DNA of 64,000 nucleotides, taken from the NCBI RefSeq assembly GCF_000500935.1, contig NC_022998.1, positions 496,001 to 560,000 of the forward strand. The letters run 5' to 3'. The notes beneath the pieces are model-generated. The model was not told the origin of the DNA, did no database searches, and saw only the letters and a program-made list of their open reading frames with translations. This stretch comes from Spiroplasma apis B31 (GTDB lineage: Bacteria; Bacillota_I; Bacilli_A; Mycoplasmatales; Mycoplasmataceae). Below, piece after piece: positions 46,434-56,044 of this stretch (positions are counted from its first letter, which is position 1; every line of letters begins with the position of its first letter). The translations under genes and the position numbers were made by a program.

Positions 46434-47138
46434 ATGTTGAGAGAAGAAAGACTTAAACTGATAATCGATTTTGTAAATAAAAGCGGTTATTGTTCAAATG
46501 AAGAAATTTCTAAAGAACTTAATATTCCTTTTACCACCTTGCGAAGAGATTTAACGGATTTGAATTATGAACAAAAATTAAAACGTGTTCATGGTGGAGC
46601 TCAATCCATTAAAGAAAAGTCTATTTTAGAGGCAAAATTAGATGAAAAACTAACTTCTAACATTGATGCAAAACAATTAATTGCTTCAAAGGCTTTAAAC
46701 TGTATTAAACCTTTTGAAACTGTATTTTTAGATGCAGGATCAACAACTTACTTTTTAGCTAAACTTATCACACAGGATTTGAATGTCAAGGTTTACACAA
46801 ACTCAATAATTAATGCTCAGGTTTTAGCAAATAATGGAATAAGAGACATTTATTTATTACCTGGTAAATTAAAACTATCGACGGGTGCTATTTGTGGGGT
46901 TGAAACTATTGCTGCAATTTCGAAGTATAACTTTGATGTAGCTTTCTTAGGAATTAACGCCATAGATAAGGAATTTAATTTTTATACTACTGACGATGAC
47001 GAAGCAGAGATTAAAATGAAAATTATCAAAAACGCACAGTTTGCTTTTGGTTTAGCAGACACAAGTAAAATGAATTCTAAATCCTTTGTAAGATTTAGTG
47101 ACAAGAGCAAAATAGCTCTTATAAATGAAGAGGTATAA
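46434..47138 (+). CDS. fruR: DeoR-family regulator of the fructose operon
   Basis: A 234-residue regulator. The N-terminal winged helix (about 1-57) reads REERLKLIIDFVNKSG, then NEEISKELNIPFTTLRRDLT and the family end KRVHGGAQ. The C-terminal sugar-phosphate domain has FLDAGSTTYFLA, VYTNSI and FGLADTSKM. The start at 46434 is preferred over the in-frame ATG at 46416 because GAGGTG lies seven bases upstream and the protein then begins MLREER, as is usual. The gene is three bases from fruK. Control through the tandem motifs just upstream is inferred. Confidence 0.92.
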   Translation: MLREERLKLIIDFVNKSGYCSNEEISKELNIPFTTLRRDLTDLNYEQKLKRVHGGAQSIKEKSILEAKLDEKLTSNIDAKQLIASKALNCIKPFETVFLDAGSTTYFLAKLITQDLNVKVYTNSIINAQVLANNGIRDIYLLPGKLKLSTGAICGVETIAAISKYNFDVAFLGINAIDKEFNFYTTDDDEAEIKMKIIKNAQFAFGLADTSKMNSKSFVRFSDKSKIALINEEV

Positions 47139-47141
47139 AAT

Positions 47142-48080
47142 ATGATATATACAATAACATTAAACCCAGCAATTGATCATATCATTCTAACAGATAGGCG
47201 GGTTGAATTGGGTGTAACAAACTACTACAATGATGAGTATAAAGTAGTCGGTGGTAAAGGAATTAATGCTGGTATCATTTTGAACAATTTAGGTTCTAAT
47301 GTCCAAGCAATAGGTATCCTTGGTGATGAAAACAAAGACATATTTTTAGAGAAATTTAAGGAAGTAAATTTAAATAATAAATTTTTATCAAATCCAGGCA
47401 AAACAAGAGTTAATTATAAAGTTAAGAATCTTGAGTCTAAACAAGAAACAGAACTTAACGGTTTAGGTTTTGAAACTCAGAGTTCTATCATTGATGAACT
47501 TATTAAATATTTAGATGGAGTTATCAAACCCAATGACATTGTTATGGTCACAGGAAGTGTTGCAAGAGGAATTGAAAAAACAATTTATCAAGAAATTGGA
47601 AAATTAACAAATAAACACAATGCAACACTCGTTTGTGATGCCACAAACGAGTTATTAAAGTATGCTTTAAAAGAAAAACCATTTTTAATTAAACCTAATT
47701 TAGAAGAAATTTGCTCAACTTTAAATATCGAATTTAAAGAAGACATTACTTTTGATGAAACAAAAGAACTTATTCTTCAATTGAAGAATATGGGAGCTCG
47801 TAACATATTATTGAGTAAAGGTTCACAAGGTAGTTTATACTTTACAGAGTTAGGTGAAATATATAGAGTTGGTGTAGCAAAAGGTAAGTTAGTAAACTCA
47901 GTTGGAGCAGGAGATAGTATGCTCGCTGGTTTTGTTCATGGGATAGACCAAAAGTTATCTATTGAAGAAACACTACAATATGCAGCTGCCAGTGGTGCTG
48001 CAACAGCTTTTAATGAATGATTAGCTTCAAAAGAAGAAATACAATCATTAGTTAATAAAATAACAGTAGAAAAAATATAA
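47142..48080 (+). CDS. fruK: 1-phosphofructokinase
   Basis: Phosphorylates fructose-1-phosphate, the product of the fructose PTS, to fructose-1,6-bisphosphate. The 312-residue PfkB protein starts MIYTITLNPAIDHI, has the substrate motif VVGGKGINAGIILNNLG (39-55) and the C-terminal VNSVGAGDSMLAGFVHG with the catalytic Asp. It lies between fruR and fruA in the classic order fruR-fruK-fruA. Confidence 0.97.
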
Positions 48081-48090
48081 GGAGGTTCTT

Positions 48091-50442
48091 ATGGAATTAA
48101 AAGAACTGTTTCATAAACAAATCGCCTTTTTTGAACAAGATTTAAATACAAAAGACGAAGTTATTGAATTTTTAACTTCAAAATTAAAATCACAAAAATT
48201 CATAAAAGACGAAAAAGATTTTAAAGACGCAGTTTACAAACGTGAGGGCGAAGGTTCAACAGGTATTGGTGATGGAATTGCAATTCCACACGTATTAAAT
48301 CCAACTGTTGAAAAATCAGCAATTGCATTTGTAAAACTAAAAAATAAAATTGATTGACAATCATTAGATGATCAACCAGTTGATTTGGTTTTTATGATCA
48401 TGACAAATGGAAAAGATGGAAATGAGCATTTAGATGCTTTAGCAAGTTTATCAGGTTATTTAATAAAACAAGAAGTTCAAGCAGGACTAAGAAGTGCAAA
48501 AAGTGTTGACACTGTAAAAACTTTATTTAGTCAACCAAAAGAGAAAAAAGATAACACACCAAAAAATGGTAAATATGATGTTATCGGAATTACTGCTTGT
48601 CCAACTGGAATTGCACATACATATCTTGCAGCTGAAAAGTTACAAGAATACGGAGAACAACAAGGTTTAAGTGTAAAAATAGAGACACAAGGTCGTAGGG
48701 GTGTAGAAAATAAACTTACTGCAGATGATATTGCAAATGCAAAAGTTATTATTTTAGCACATGATAAGGCTATTCAAGGAATGGCTAGATTTAACGGTTA
48801 CAAAGTAATCGATACAACAACTAAAGAAGCTATTTATAAGGGAAAAGATCTAATTGTTGGATTTGATAATCACCCAAAAGCTCAAAAAGTTGAAAATGCA
48901 AAAGATGATGAGGATTCAGGATCTGGAGAATTAACATTAAAGCAATTTAAAAAAGTAAAAGATAATTTATTAGCAGGTGTATCAAGAATGTTACCATTTG
49001 TTGTTGCAGGTGGTATTATTCTAGGATTTGGTTTCCTATTAGACTATATTTATACAGCATCTTTAGGAATTACTGCTATCGCTGATGAAAATAAATTCAA
49101 TCAAATATTTAACGGAAAAGTTTTTGATGATTTCAAAAACGCAGTTGGTTATTGAGTAGCATCTGATGGTGCTAAGTATTATTATTCTGGCAGTTTTGGT
49201 TCTGTTTGGGGAGTCGCTCAAGCAGTCACTGCTGTTGGTAAAATAGGAATGGAATTAATGATTCCAATCTTGGCAGCATACGTGTGTTACTCATTGGTAG
49301 GAGCACAAGGATTGATGGTTGGAGCAGTTGCTGGACTTATTTCTAATGGAGATGGTTTCGTTTATAGTGTGGCTGTTAAATCATGAAGTGGGGGATGATC
49401 AAGATTCCTTCCAGAAGCAATCAGAAATGTTCCTTCATCAGGATTTATTGGTGCTTTAATTGGTGCCTACCTTGGAGGTTTAGCAGTATTTGGTTTAGCA
49501 AAAATGATGAAAAATCTACCAAAAGGATTACAAGGAGCTAGAGACATTGTTTTTGTTCCTGTGTTATCATTAGCAGCAATTGCTTTAATTATGTTAGCAA
49601 TTAATATTCCTTTAGGATACGTAATGTTAGGACTACAAGAAGGTATTGTATTCTTAGCAGACAAAAATTTATTATTCATAGTATGTACATTAATCGGATT
49701 TATGATGTGTGTTGACATGGGTGGTCCAATCAATAAAATCGCTTACTCACTTGGAGTTTTAGCTGTTGGAAATCAATTGGTTAAAGACCCAAATAGTGCA
49801 GCATATTCATCACAAACTATGATTATGACAGCAAGCTTAGTTGGTGGAATGGTTCCACCAATCGGAATAGCAATATCAACTGTTTTATTCCCAAGACAAT
49901 GAAGTGCAAAACATAAAGATTCTGCAAAAGCTAACTGATTAATGGGAGTATGTTTCATTTCAGAAGGTGCAATTCCATTTATGATTGAAGATCCAAAAAG
50001 AATTTCAGTATCAGCTATGGTTGGTGGTGCAATCGCTGGAGCCATCGCTGGTGCAATGCAAATTACTATTACAGCTCCACATGGTGGAATATTCATAGCA
50101 CCTTTAACTAATTCATTAGTATTTAATGATGTAGCTTTATCAAAAGGACTTGGTATTGCATTCTTTATCACAGCATTTATGGTTGGTTCAATAATTATGG
50201 GTATAATCTTAGGATTCTGAAGAATGGCAGATATCAAAAACGGTAAATTAGTACTTTCAGGTACTAATGGAGTTAGAGAATCAATTCAAAATAGAATTTC
50301 TAAGTATACAGGTAATGATAAAAAAATTGCTGTTTTAGAAAGCAAACTAAATAAATACAATCAATTCGAGGAAAACTTGAAAATTAAACAAAATGAATAT
50401 CAAAAACAATTGGCTGAAAAACAAAAGTTAAAAGCTAAATAA
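48091..50442 (+). CDS. fruA: Fructose-specific PTS enzyme IIABC
   Basis: Imports fructose and phosphorylates it at C1. The 783-residue fusion has domain IIA (1-145; phosphorylated H67 in DGIAIPHVLN), IIB (about 158-265; C170 in GITACPTGIAHTYLAAE) and the polytopic IIC (about 290-715; LLAGVSRMLPFVVAGGI, GFIGALIGAYLGG, CVDMGGPINKIAY, FISEGAIPFMIEDP). A charged coiled-coil tail (about 740-783, KLNKYNQFEENLKIKQNEYQ) is an added feature. GGAGG precedes the ATG. A degraded copy of its 3' end is present at 60233-60436. Confidence 0.98.
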
Positions 50443-50511
50443 TTTATTCAATAATATTATTGAAGTAAATCTTTTTAAAAAAATTTTACACATAAAACAA
50501 GTGTAGATATA

Positions 50512-50788
50512 ATTCTCTGAGTATACATTATGTAAAAAACATAATTCTATACAAGGAGAATTTTTTTTATATAAAATTCATAAAACCAAATCAAACAAAT
50601 TGAATCTCGATACTAAAAAGTTGCCGTGCAAGTACTTTATTTAAAAATCAGCACATAAATTTTTAATTAAAATGAAATTAAACATAATAACTTTTTTAGT
50701 CAAAAAACATCTGATAATCATATAATTTTATATAACTAAAAAAACTCAAACATTAATGAAGTAATCATATAAAAACATTTCGTATACT
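50512..50788 (+). mobile_element. MITE-like deletion derivative of the IS3-family element
   Basis: Both ends of the IS are kept within about 277 bases: left TCTCTGAGTATACATTATGT and right AAAAACATTTCGTATAC, which are inverted matches over about 15 bases. The inner hairpin (AATTCTC...GGAGAATTTTTTTT) is intact, but the transposase is gone. It could only move with an active transposase elsewhere. Confidence 0.65.
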
Positions 50789-50790
50789 TT

Positions 50791-50860
50791 AAAGGGTCAC
50801 CCCAAACTACAATTATTTTAACAAATTACTTTTGTACATTTCTATTGGAGTAATTTTTAA
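50791..50860 (+). mobile_element. Solo left end of the second IS type
   Basis: About 70 bases match the left end of the element at 53690 nearly perfectly, beginning AAAGGGTCACCCCAAACTAC and running through AACAAATTACTTTTGTACAT to GGAGTAATTTTT. No matching right end is near. It begins just two bases after the right end of the MITE-like derivative, so this IS appears to have inserted at that end and later lost the rest. Confidence 0.75.
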
Positions 50861-50867
50861 TTAATAT

Positions 50868-51081
50868 AAATGTAGCAAAAATTAATGGGGTAAACATATA
50901 TCCATATCTATATCATTACAGTGATAAATTACTTGAAGATAAAATAGTTGATGATTACTTTATATTAGTAGATGAAGTTATTAAATCAAAATATAAAAGT
51001 TTATATAGAGTAAATATACCTATAATAAAAGCTGTTAAAAACCTATATGGTGATATAATAATAAAATTAATCAATAAATAA
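50868..51081 (+). pseudogene. Coding fragment without a start, unidentified
   Basis: One frame stays open for about 70 codons and ends in TAA at 51079-51081. It reads AKINGVNIYPYLYHYSDKLL, then DDYFILVDEVIKSKYKSLYR and NIPIIKAVKNLYGDIIIKL, which is protein-like. No start codon or ribosome binding site is present and the 5' side abuts the solo IS end, so this is the truncated tail of a gene. The family is not recognised. Confidence 0.45.
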
Positions 51082-51120
51082 AATAAAAGTATCAAATAAA
51101 TTTGCAAAAATAAGAAAAAA

Positions 51121-51226
51121 CCAACTTGTCTTCCAAGCTTTTTTGTGCTGCATTAATGCTAGTGCAAAAATGGTAAGTGCTAGCACAATTTTTGAGAAAA
51201 AAACCTTTATTAAAGGGTTTTTTGAA
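51121..51226 (+). terminator. Cluster of hairpins with T runs
   Basis: AACTTG/CAAGCTTTTTT near 51123-51147, the palindromic GTGCTAGCAC near 51177-51186 with a partner TGCTAGTGC upstream, and AAAACCTTT/AAAGGGTTTTTT at about 51199-51224 all lie within 110 bases. The last has a clear terminator form. The cluster might be a multi-part terminator or a small structured RNA; no known RNA family was recognised. Confidence 0.4.
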
Positions 51227-51365
51227 AAAAGAGCTAACCACGCTTATCCTGCCACCAAAAATTTTCAATTTTAGGTAGAAAAAAATAAATTTATTTATTT
51301 TTTTCCACAAATATAAACAATTAATTGTTATTATGTTGTTAAGTAATTAATGGAGGTATTATAAT

Positions 51366-51734
51366 GTGAAAAAATTACTAAACATAGTAGGAACTTTTTC
51401 TATAACAGCTTCAGGAGCTAGTTATTCAATAAGTTCAAAAAGCGAAATTCAGAAAAATAATTCAAATTATGAAATTAAAGATGAATTAAACTGAAGTGAA
51501 ACAAATCAAGCACTTATAAGCTTATTCGATAATGTAAAAAAAAGCATAGTGTACAATAATGAAAACAATTCAAATTTTTCTAAAAAAATAAATCAAAGTG
51601 AAATTATAAAATACATTGAATTTTCACAAAGTAAATCACAAGAAATTCTTAGTAAACTCTCAAATCAGACTTTAATTGCTTTATGTGCAACAATTGGAGC
51701 AATAGTTGCATGAATAGATTTGGTAAAATTTTAG
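51366..51734 (+). CDS. Small exported protein of unknown function
   Basis: A 122-residue protein starting at GTG (51366), eight bases after a perfect GGAGGT. The ATG two bases earlier leads to an early stop. The N-terminus KKLLNIVGTFSITASGAS is like the lipoprotein signals of this genome but has no lipobox cysteine. The middle is hydrophilic with coiled-coil tendency, and a C-terminal membrane helix (LIALCATIGAIVAWIDLV) precedes the stop. The next gene starts one base after the stop, so the two form a pair. The function is unknown. Confidence 0.65.
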
Positions 51735-51735
51735 A

Positions 51736-52446
51736 ATGTGATACTATATTTCTTTAGGTATTATTCCTATTATATCTTCAGGTTATTTTGGATTTATGAT
51801 TTTTCAATATATTTTATGAAGAAATATCACTTCAGTTAAAAAAATATTTAATAAAGAAACCCTTACAACAGTTTTTCCAATTTACATAAAAAATGAAAAA
51901 TGAAAAATATATACTTCTTATATTTTTTTCATTATTTTAAATTCAATAATTTTTATTGGAAGTTGTTTTATATATTCACAAAATGACAATGGTTATTTAC
52001 AATATATGTTATCTAATTCTATTGTTTATACAATTTCAATCTTTTCTATAATGTATTTTATCTATATAAGCTCTAAAAGAATGAAATTAATCAAGTTTTC
52101 AAATTATAACGAAGTAAAAGAATTTATAAATAGTCAATTTATAAATGCTAAAAACTACGAAGATATATCATATGATTTAAATTTATTACCTTTTAATAAT
52201 TATATAAAATATTTAGAACTAGCACGAAAAAGATATATAAATAAAATTAATTATTCATTAAATTATGAAAAATTATACAAATTATTTTTGAAATATATTA
52301 GAGCTAATTCATGGATTTTAAACCAAATTTTAGTAAAAGAATCTATTGATCTAAGTATCGAAATTCAAGCAAAACTTAAAAATATGCCAGAAATTATTTT
52401 TAAAAACTTTTGATGCAATGCGTATGAAATTTTTCAAAAAAAATAA
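51736..52446 (+). CDS. Membrane protein of unknown function
   Basis: A 236-residue protein read from ATG 51736 through TGA-coded Trp codons to TAA 52444-52446. It has hydrophobic helices at about 4-25, 58-78 and 92-110 (the last YTISIFSIMYFIYISSK), followed by a hydrophilic C-terminal half with an NEVKEFINSQFINAKNYEDI helix. It is coupled to the preceding small exported protein and followed by a terminator. The pair is not recognised; a plasmid or phage origin is possible. Confidence 0.65.
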
Positions 52447-52503
52447 TGCTAATTAGACTTATATTTAAATTAAAATATAAAAACAGTCAATATTAATTTT
52501 AAT

Positions 52504-52536
52504 CATATTCTGTCAATTATAGAATATGTTTTTTTA
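52504..52536 (+). terminator. Terminator hairpin CATATTCT...AGAATATG plus T run
   Basis: CATATTCT (52504-52511) and AGAATATG (52521-52528) are perfect complements around GTCAATTAT and precede seven T. It nearly duplicates the terminator at 32575. Confidence 0.75.
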
Positions 52537-52599
52537 TTGTAGATAGAGTTTAATGAATTACAAGGTGCTAAGTTATTTTTATAATGTCTTTCACAAACA

Positions 52600-52637
<38 letters not shown>

Positions 52638-53069
52638 GTAAAGTCATAAAAATATAAGAATAAGCTTTTTTAACTTTGAAACTTATTCAACACTATTTAA
52701 TGTTAATTTACCAAATCATCAATATAATGGAAATAAAACCGCTTCTTATAGAACTTCAATCATTATATATGCGATCTCATTGAACATATATTTAAACATT
52801 ACATTCATAATATTAGTTATTATGATAGTCCTAGTCAGGATTCAATACTTGGTAATAAAAACTATAAAACTATTCATATGAATGATTTTCACCTACTTTT
52901 TTAATTTTGAATAAATTTTTTTAAGTTTCATAAAAGCTACCTATATTCACTTTTAAAACATAAAACTTTCTAAATTCTTTCTTTTATACATATTTGATAA
53001 AATTTATTGGTAATCTATTAGAGAGGTAACAAAAAATGAAAATAAATTTTAAATAAAAAATTTAGAAAC

Positions 53070-53347
53070 TTAACTAATGGCCATAAAACACTTGAAACTT
53101 TAGATAATAAATTAAATTATTTATTTGGAGAGATCAGTTCAGGTAAAAGCAATTATTTAGATTCTATTTATTGATTTTTTTTCTTGCTTAGAGATGATAA
53201 TATAGAGACTAACTTAACTATTCATGGTTTAAAGATACTAACAGAAAATTACACAGTGAAAAATAAATTAGAAATACGAATTAAATTTCAAACAGATAAG
53301 TGTTTGATAAAACAAATAAATTTATTAAATGATGGAACAATTGTGTA
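53070..53347 (+). pseudogene. N-terminal fragment of a RecF/SMC-like P-loop ATPase
   Basis: A frame with the Walker A segment NYLFGEISSGKSNYLDSIYW followed by NIETNLTIHGLKILTENY and a stop near 53347 matches the start of AAA or SMC-like ATPases, as found in OLD-type or Abi-type defence genes. No proper start was found: the ATG at 53037 runs into stops and a frameshift is needed. Nothing resembling the rest of such a protein follows. It is probably a relic of a defence or repair gene. Confidence 0.5.
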
Positions 53348-53766
53348 AAAACGAAATAATAAAAGTGGATTTAATTTATGAAACTTTGTTAGAACCAAAA
53401 TAATTATTTATTAAATGTTTAATAGATTTTGTTTCAATTTTATTAATTATTAATTTATAAAATGTAATAAATAATTATACAATGAAATTAATTTTATTAT
53501 TTATTGAATAAAAAGAAATATAACATTTTAAAATTTTTTAAAGTCAATTAAAAATAATTTTTAATACATTATTATTAGTCTAAAGTTGCTGATTCAACAT
53601 TATCTATACAGATCTTCAATTCTTATTATAAGTGTTTATGATTTTTTTGCATTTTCTATATAAAATTTATTAAAAAAAATTACATTTAATAAAGGGTCAC
53701 CCCAAACTACAATTATTTTAACAAATTACTCTTGTACATTTCTATAGGAGTAATTTTTTTTATTTA

Positions 53767-54540
53767 TTATTCTATTGTTTGAATAATTTCAGATACAATT
53801 TTCCATTCAAGATAGAAATTCTGTTTTGTTTAAAAATTTGTATCCTTTAAAATAATTTTGTTTAATAATATTAAAAAAAATTTTTACTATTGCGTTTTGT
53901 TATGAAGCATAACCATCCGTCATACTTTGTTGTATTTTATTTGCTTTACAAAAGTCCATCATACTAATACTTCTAAACTGGGCTCCTCTATCTGTATGGA
54001 TAATTGAATTACATATATTGTAGTTATTTTTTAATATATATAGCGATTTTATTAATTCTTTTGTAGTTTGATTACTTGAAAAATAAGTTTTTAAAGGTAA
54101 TCTAGAATAAACATCAATATATGCAAACATATATAATTTAGAGTTATTAAACTTAAATTCTGATATATCTAAACATATTTTTTCCAATGGTCTTGAAGCA
54201 AAAAATTCTACTTTACCAGTAATTGGATTTTTCAATAAATTTGGAGCAGTATTTACAGGTTCTTTTTTTCCACTAACATAAGATTTTCACTTTCTACTTT
54301 TTTCACAATTATCAGGAAAAAGTCCTTGACTTTTCATTGAGCTTAAAACTGTTTTTCTACCAATGCCGAATTTTAAAGCTATTTTTTTATGACCTCATTT
54401 ACGGTGTGTACCATATTTTAAGTCACAATCATTAAATACTAGTTTTATGAATAGATCATAAGAAGTATTTCTTTTTGTTTTATAATCTTTCGAACCATTA
54501 TTAACTCAACTTTTATAAGTTTTAAAATCAATGTTTAATA
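53767..54540 (-). pseudogene. IS3-family transposase OrfB (DDE), damaged
   Basis: Read leftward, the frame from about 54540 gives FKTYKSWVNNGSKDY, then GHKKIALKFGIGRKTVLSSM, the catalytic strands ICLDISEF and SIIHTDRGAQFRS (first and second Asp), and a C-terminal DGYASWQNAIVKIFF. In active relatives the last motif contains the catalytic Glu (NAxxESFF); here a Lys stands in its place. An upstream stop separates this frame from orfA, and no normal start codon is present. It is therefore judged inactive. Confidence 0.75.
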
Positions 54541-54610
54541 AATTTAATAGTTATGAAAGTTTTATATTTTTTTTGCAAGTATTTACTTATTATTTTATAA
54601 AATTCAATGT

Positions 54611-54969
54611 TTATTTTTTGTTTTTAAAATCCTTTACCAGAGATGTTGTGAACTTTTCCATAATTTCGACCTTATTAATTAACTCTCTATTTTCCTTATT
54701 TTTATTTTGCATCTCTTTTCTTAAAAAACTTAACTCTTGTTTGATGTTTTCGATGTTTTTTTGTTTATCAATATTGGATTTTCTACCTCTTTTTTGATCA
54801 AATAAACCAGGGATCCCACTAGTTACATACCTATTCTGTCCTTGATAAATAGTACATGGTTGTTTAATATTATATTTTTCTGCTATTTTTTTGCACTTAT
54901 GTCAAATGTTAAAAATTCATTTACTATTTTCATTTTTTCATCTGCAGTAAATAGTTTTGTTTTAACCAT
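54611..54969 (-). pseudogene. IS3-family OrfA, frameshifted
   Basis: From the ATG at 54969 the reading is MVKTKLFTADEKMKIVNEFL to an early stop after DISAKK. A one-base loss in a run of seven A there explains it: the next frame continues IAEKYNIKQPCTIYQ, GIPGLFDQKRGRKS and a coiled coil ELSFLRKEMQNKNKENREL to TAA at 54611-54613. This is the helix-turn-helix plus leucine-zipper layout of IS3 OrfA. CCTCCTAT at 54980-54987 (GGAGG on this strand) is its ribosome binding site. Confidence 0.75.
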
Positions 54970-55333
54970 AAAAAAGACACCCTCCTATAAAAATTATTTG
55001 CATAATTTTTGTGTAGTTTGGGGTGACCCTTTACTTGTCAAAGTATATTTACTGTATTTAATAATATCCATTAACCAACCTTTTCACTATTTTTTTGCTT
55101 TTTTGTTAGTTAATATTTAGTGTTAACATAAATTGAAAAAGTAAATTTAGGAAATTCGTTTATACTAGTATTGAAAAACAAATTTAATTAAATTATTAGA
55201 TTTGTTTTATAAATAAAATCGTAACCATTTAAAAATACTATTTTTAAAATCTTTCATATTTGGTATTTTTTAAACAGAATTTCATATAAAATTTTTTATC
55301 TGAAATTTAAAAAAAAGAAGAGAGTTGAAGTAC

Positions 55334-56044
55334 ATGAATAAAACCATCAAGTTAAAAAATATATGTCACCACATAAAAAACTTTGAAATTTTAAAAGACA
55401 TAAATTGTACTTTTTATGCTGGAGAAATTGTATCTATAATTGGTTTGTCAGGATCTGGAAAAACAACTTTACTAAACATCTTATATGGTTTAGAAAAACC
55501 TTTAAAAGGCGAAGTTTATATTAATGATAAATGTATTAATACTTTAAAGGAATCAAAATTAACAAAATATCGTAGAGAGAATATGACCTACATATTTCAA
55601 GATTTAAACTTAGTAGATTATTTAAACGTTAGAGATAATATATTACTAATTTCTAAATTAACTAAAACAAAGCTTGATTTAAAAAAATTTGAGTATGTAA
55701 TCAATAAACTAAATTTAGCAAATAAACTCGAGAATAAAATAAATTATTTATCTGGTGGTGAAAAACAAAAAGTAGCAATCGCAAGATCGATAATGTGCAA
55801 TAGCAATATAATTTTAGCTGATGAGCCAACGGGTTCTTTGGACATAAAGGATAGAAATAACATCACACAACTACTTAAAGATCTTTGCTTAGAGTATAAT
55901 AAAACCTTGATATTAGTTACTCATGATCCTTATGTTGCAATTGAAAGTGATAGTATATTTATAATTGATAATAAAACCTTAAAGAAATATAATGGAATAA
56001 AAAATGTTGAAAATGTAGAAAGATATCTACTTAACTCCAAATAA
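55334..56044 (+). CDS. ABC transporter ATP-binding protein (MacB/BceA type)
   Basis: A 236-residue ATPase of the LolD/MacB/BceA group. Walker A IIGLSGSGKTTLL (K43), Q-loop YIFQDLNLVDYLNVRDN, signature YLSGGEKQKVAIARS, Walker B IILADEPTGSLD and the H-loop LVTHD are all intact. The ATG at 55334 is taken as start; a TTG three codons earlier, which follows AAGAAGAGAG closely, is an alternative. The stop directly abuts the permease start. This pair probably exports or detoxifies a peptide or lipid. Confidence 0.92.
   Translation: MNKTIKLKNICHHIKNFEILKDINCTFYAGEIVSIIGLSGSGKTTLLNILYGLEKPLKGEVYINDKCINTLKESKLTKYRRENMTYIFQDLNLVDYLNVRDNILLISKLTKTKLDLKKFEYVINKLNLANKLENKINYLSGGEKQKVAIARSIMCNSNIILADEPTGSLDIKDRNNITQLLKDLCLEYNKTLILVTHDPYVAIESDSIFIIDNKTLKKYNGIKNVENVERYLLNSK

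Larger units (their letters stand above)
50443..51365. other. IS fragments and hairpins between fruA and the small exported protein
   Basis: The gap contains an internally deleted IS3-family derivative (50512-50788), a lone IS end (50791-50860), a promoterless coding fragment (about 50868-51081) and a hairpin-rich stretch (51120-51230). GGAGGT at 51352-51357 is the ribosome binding site of the next gene. Confidence 0.7.
53690..55033 (-). mobile_element. IS3-family insertion sequence with 22-bp terminal inverted repeats
   Basis: The ends are perfect 22-bp inverted repeats, TAAAGGGTCACCCCAAACTACA in two pieces: TAAAGGGTCACC then CCAAACTACA at 53690-53711, and the complement at 55012-55033. The 1344-base length, the orfA/orfB layout read leftward and the DDE-type orfB place it in the IS3 family (IS150-like). 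Flanking bases show no clear target duplication. Both genes are damaged (see below), so the copy is probably not autonomous. A solo left end of the same IS lies at 50791. Confidence 0.88.

Noticed and set aside
49467-50237. Minus-strand frames within fruA
   Set aside because: They are antisense to strongly conserved PTS IIC motifs and have no initiation signals.
51092-51310. Minus-strand frame of 72 codons
   Set aside because: It covers the hairpin cluster, has no ribosome binding site and gives Phe/Lys-rich low-complexity sequence typical of an antisense artefact.
51364-51381. ATG start for the small exported protein at 51364
   Set aside because: With TGA as Trp this frame hits TAA after five codons; the GTG at 51366 opens the long frame and keeps good spacing to GGAGGT.
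54531-55120. Plus-strand frames across the IS
   Set aside because: They are antisense to the orfA/orfB transposase genes and to the terminal repeat; Phe/Leu/Ser-rich composition is typical of such shadows.
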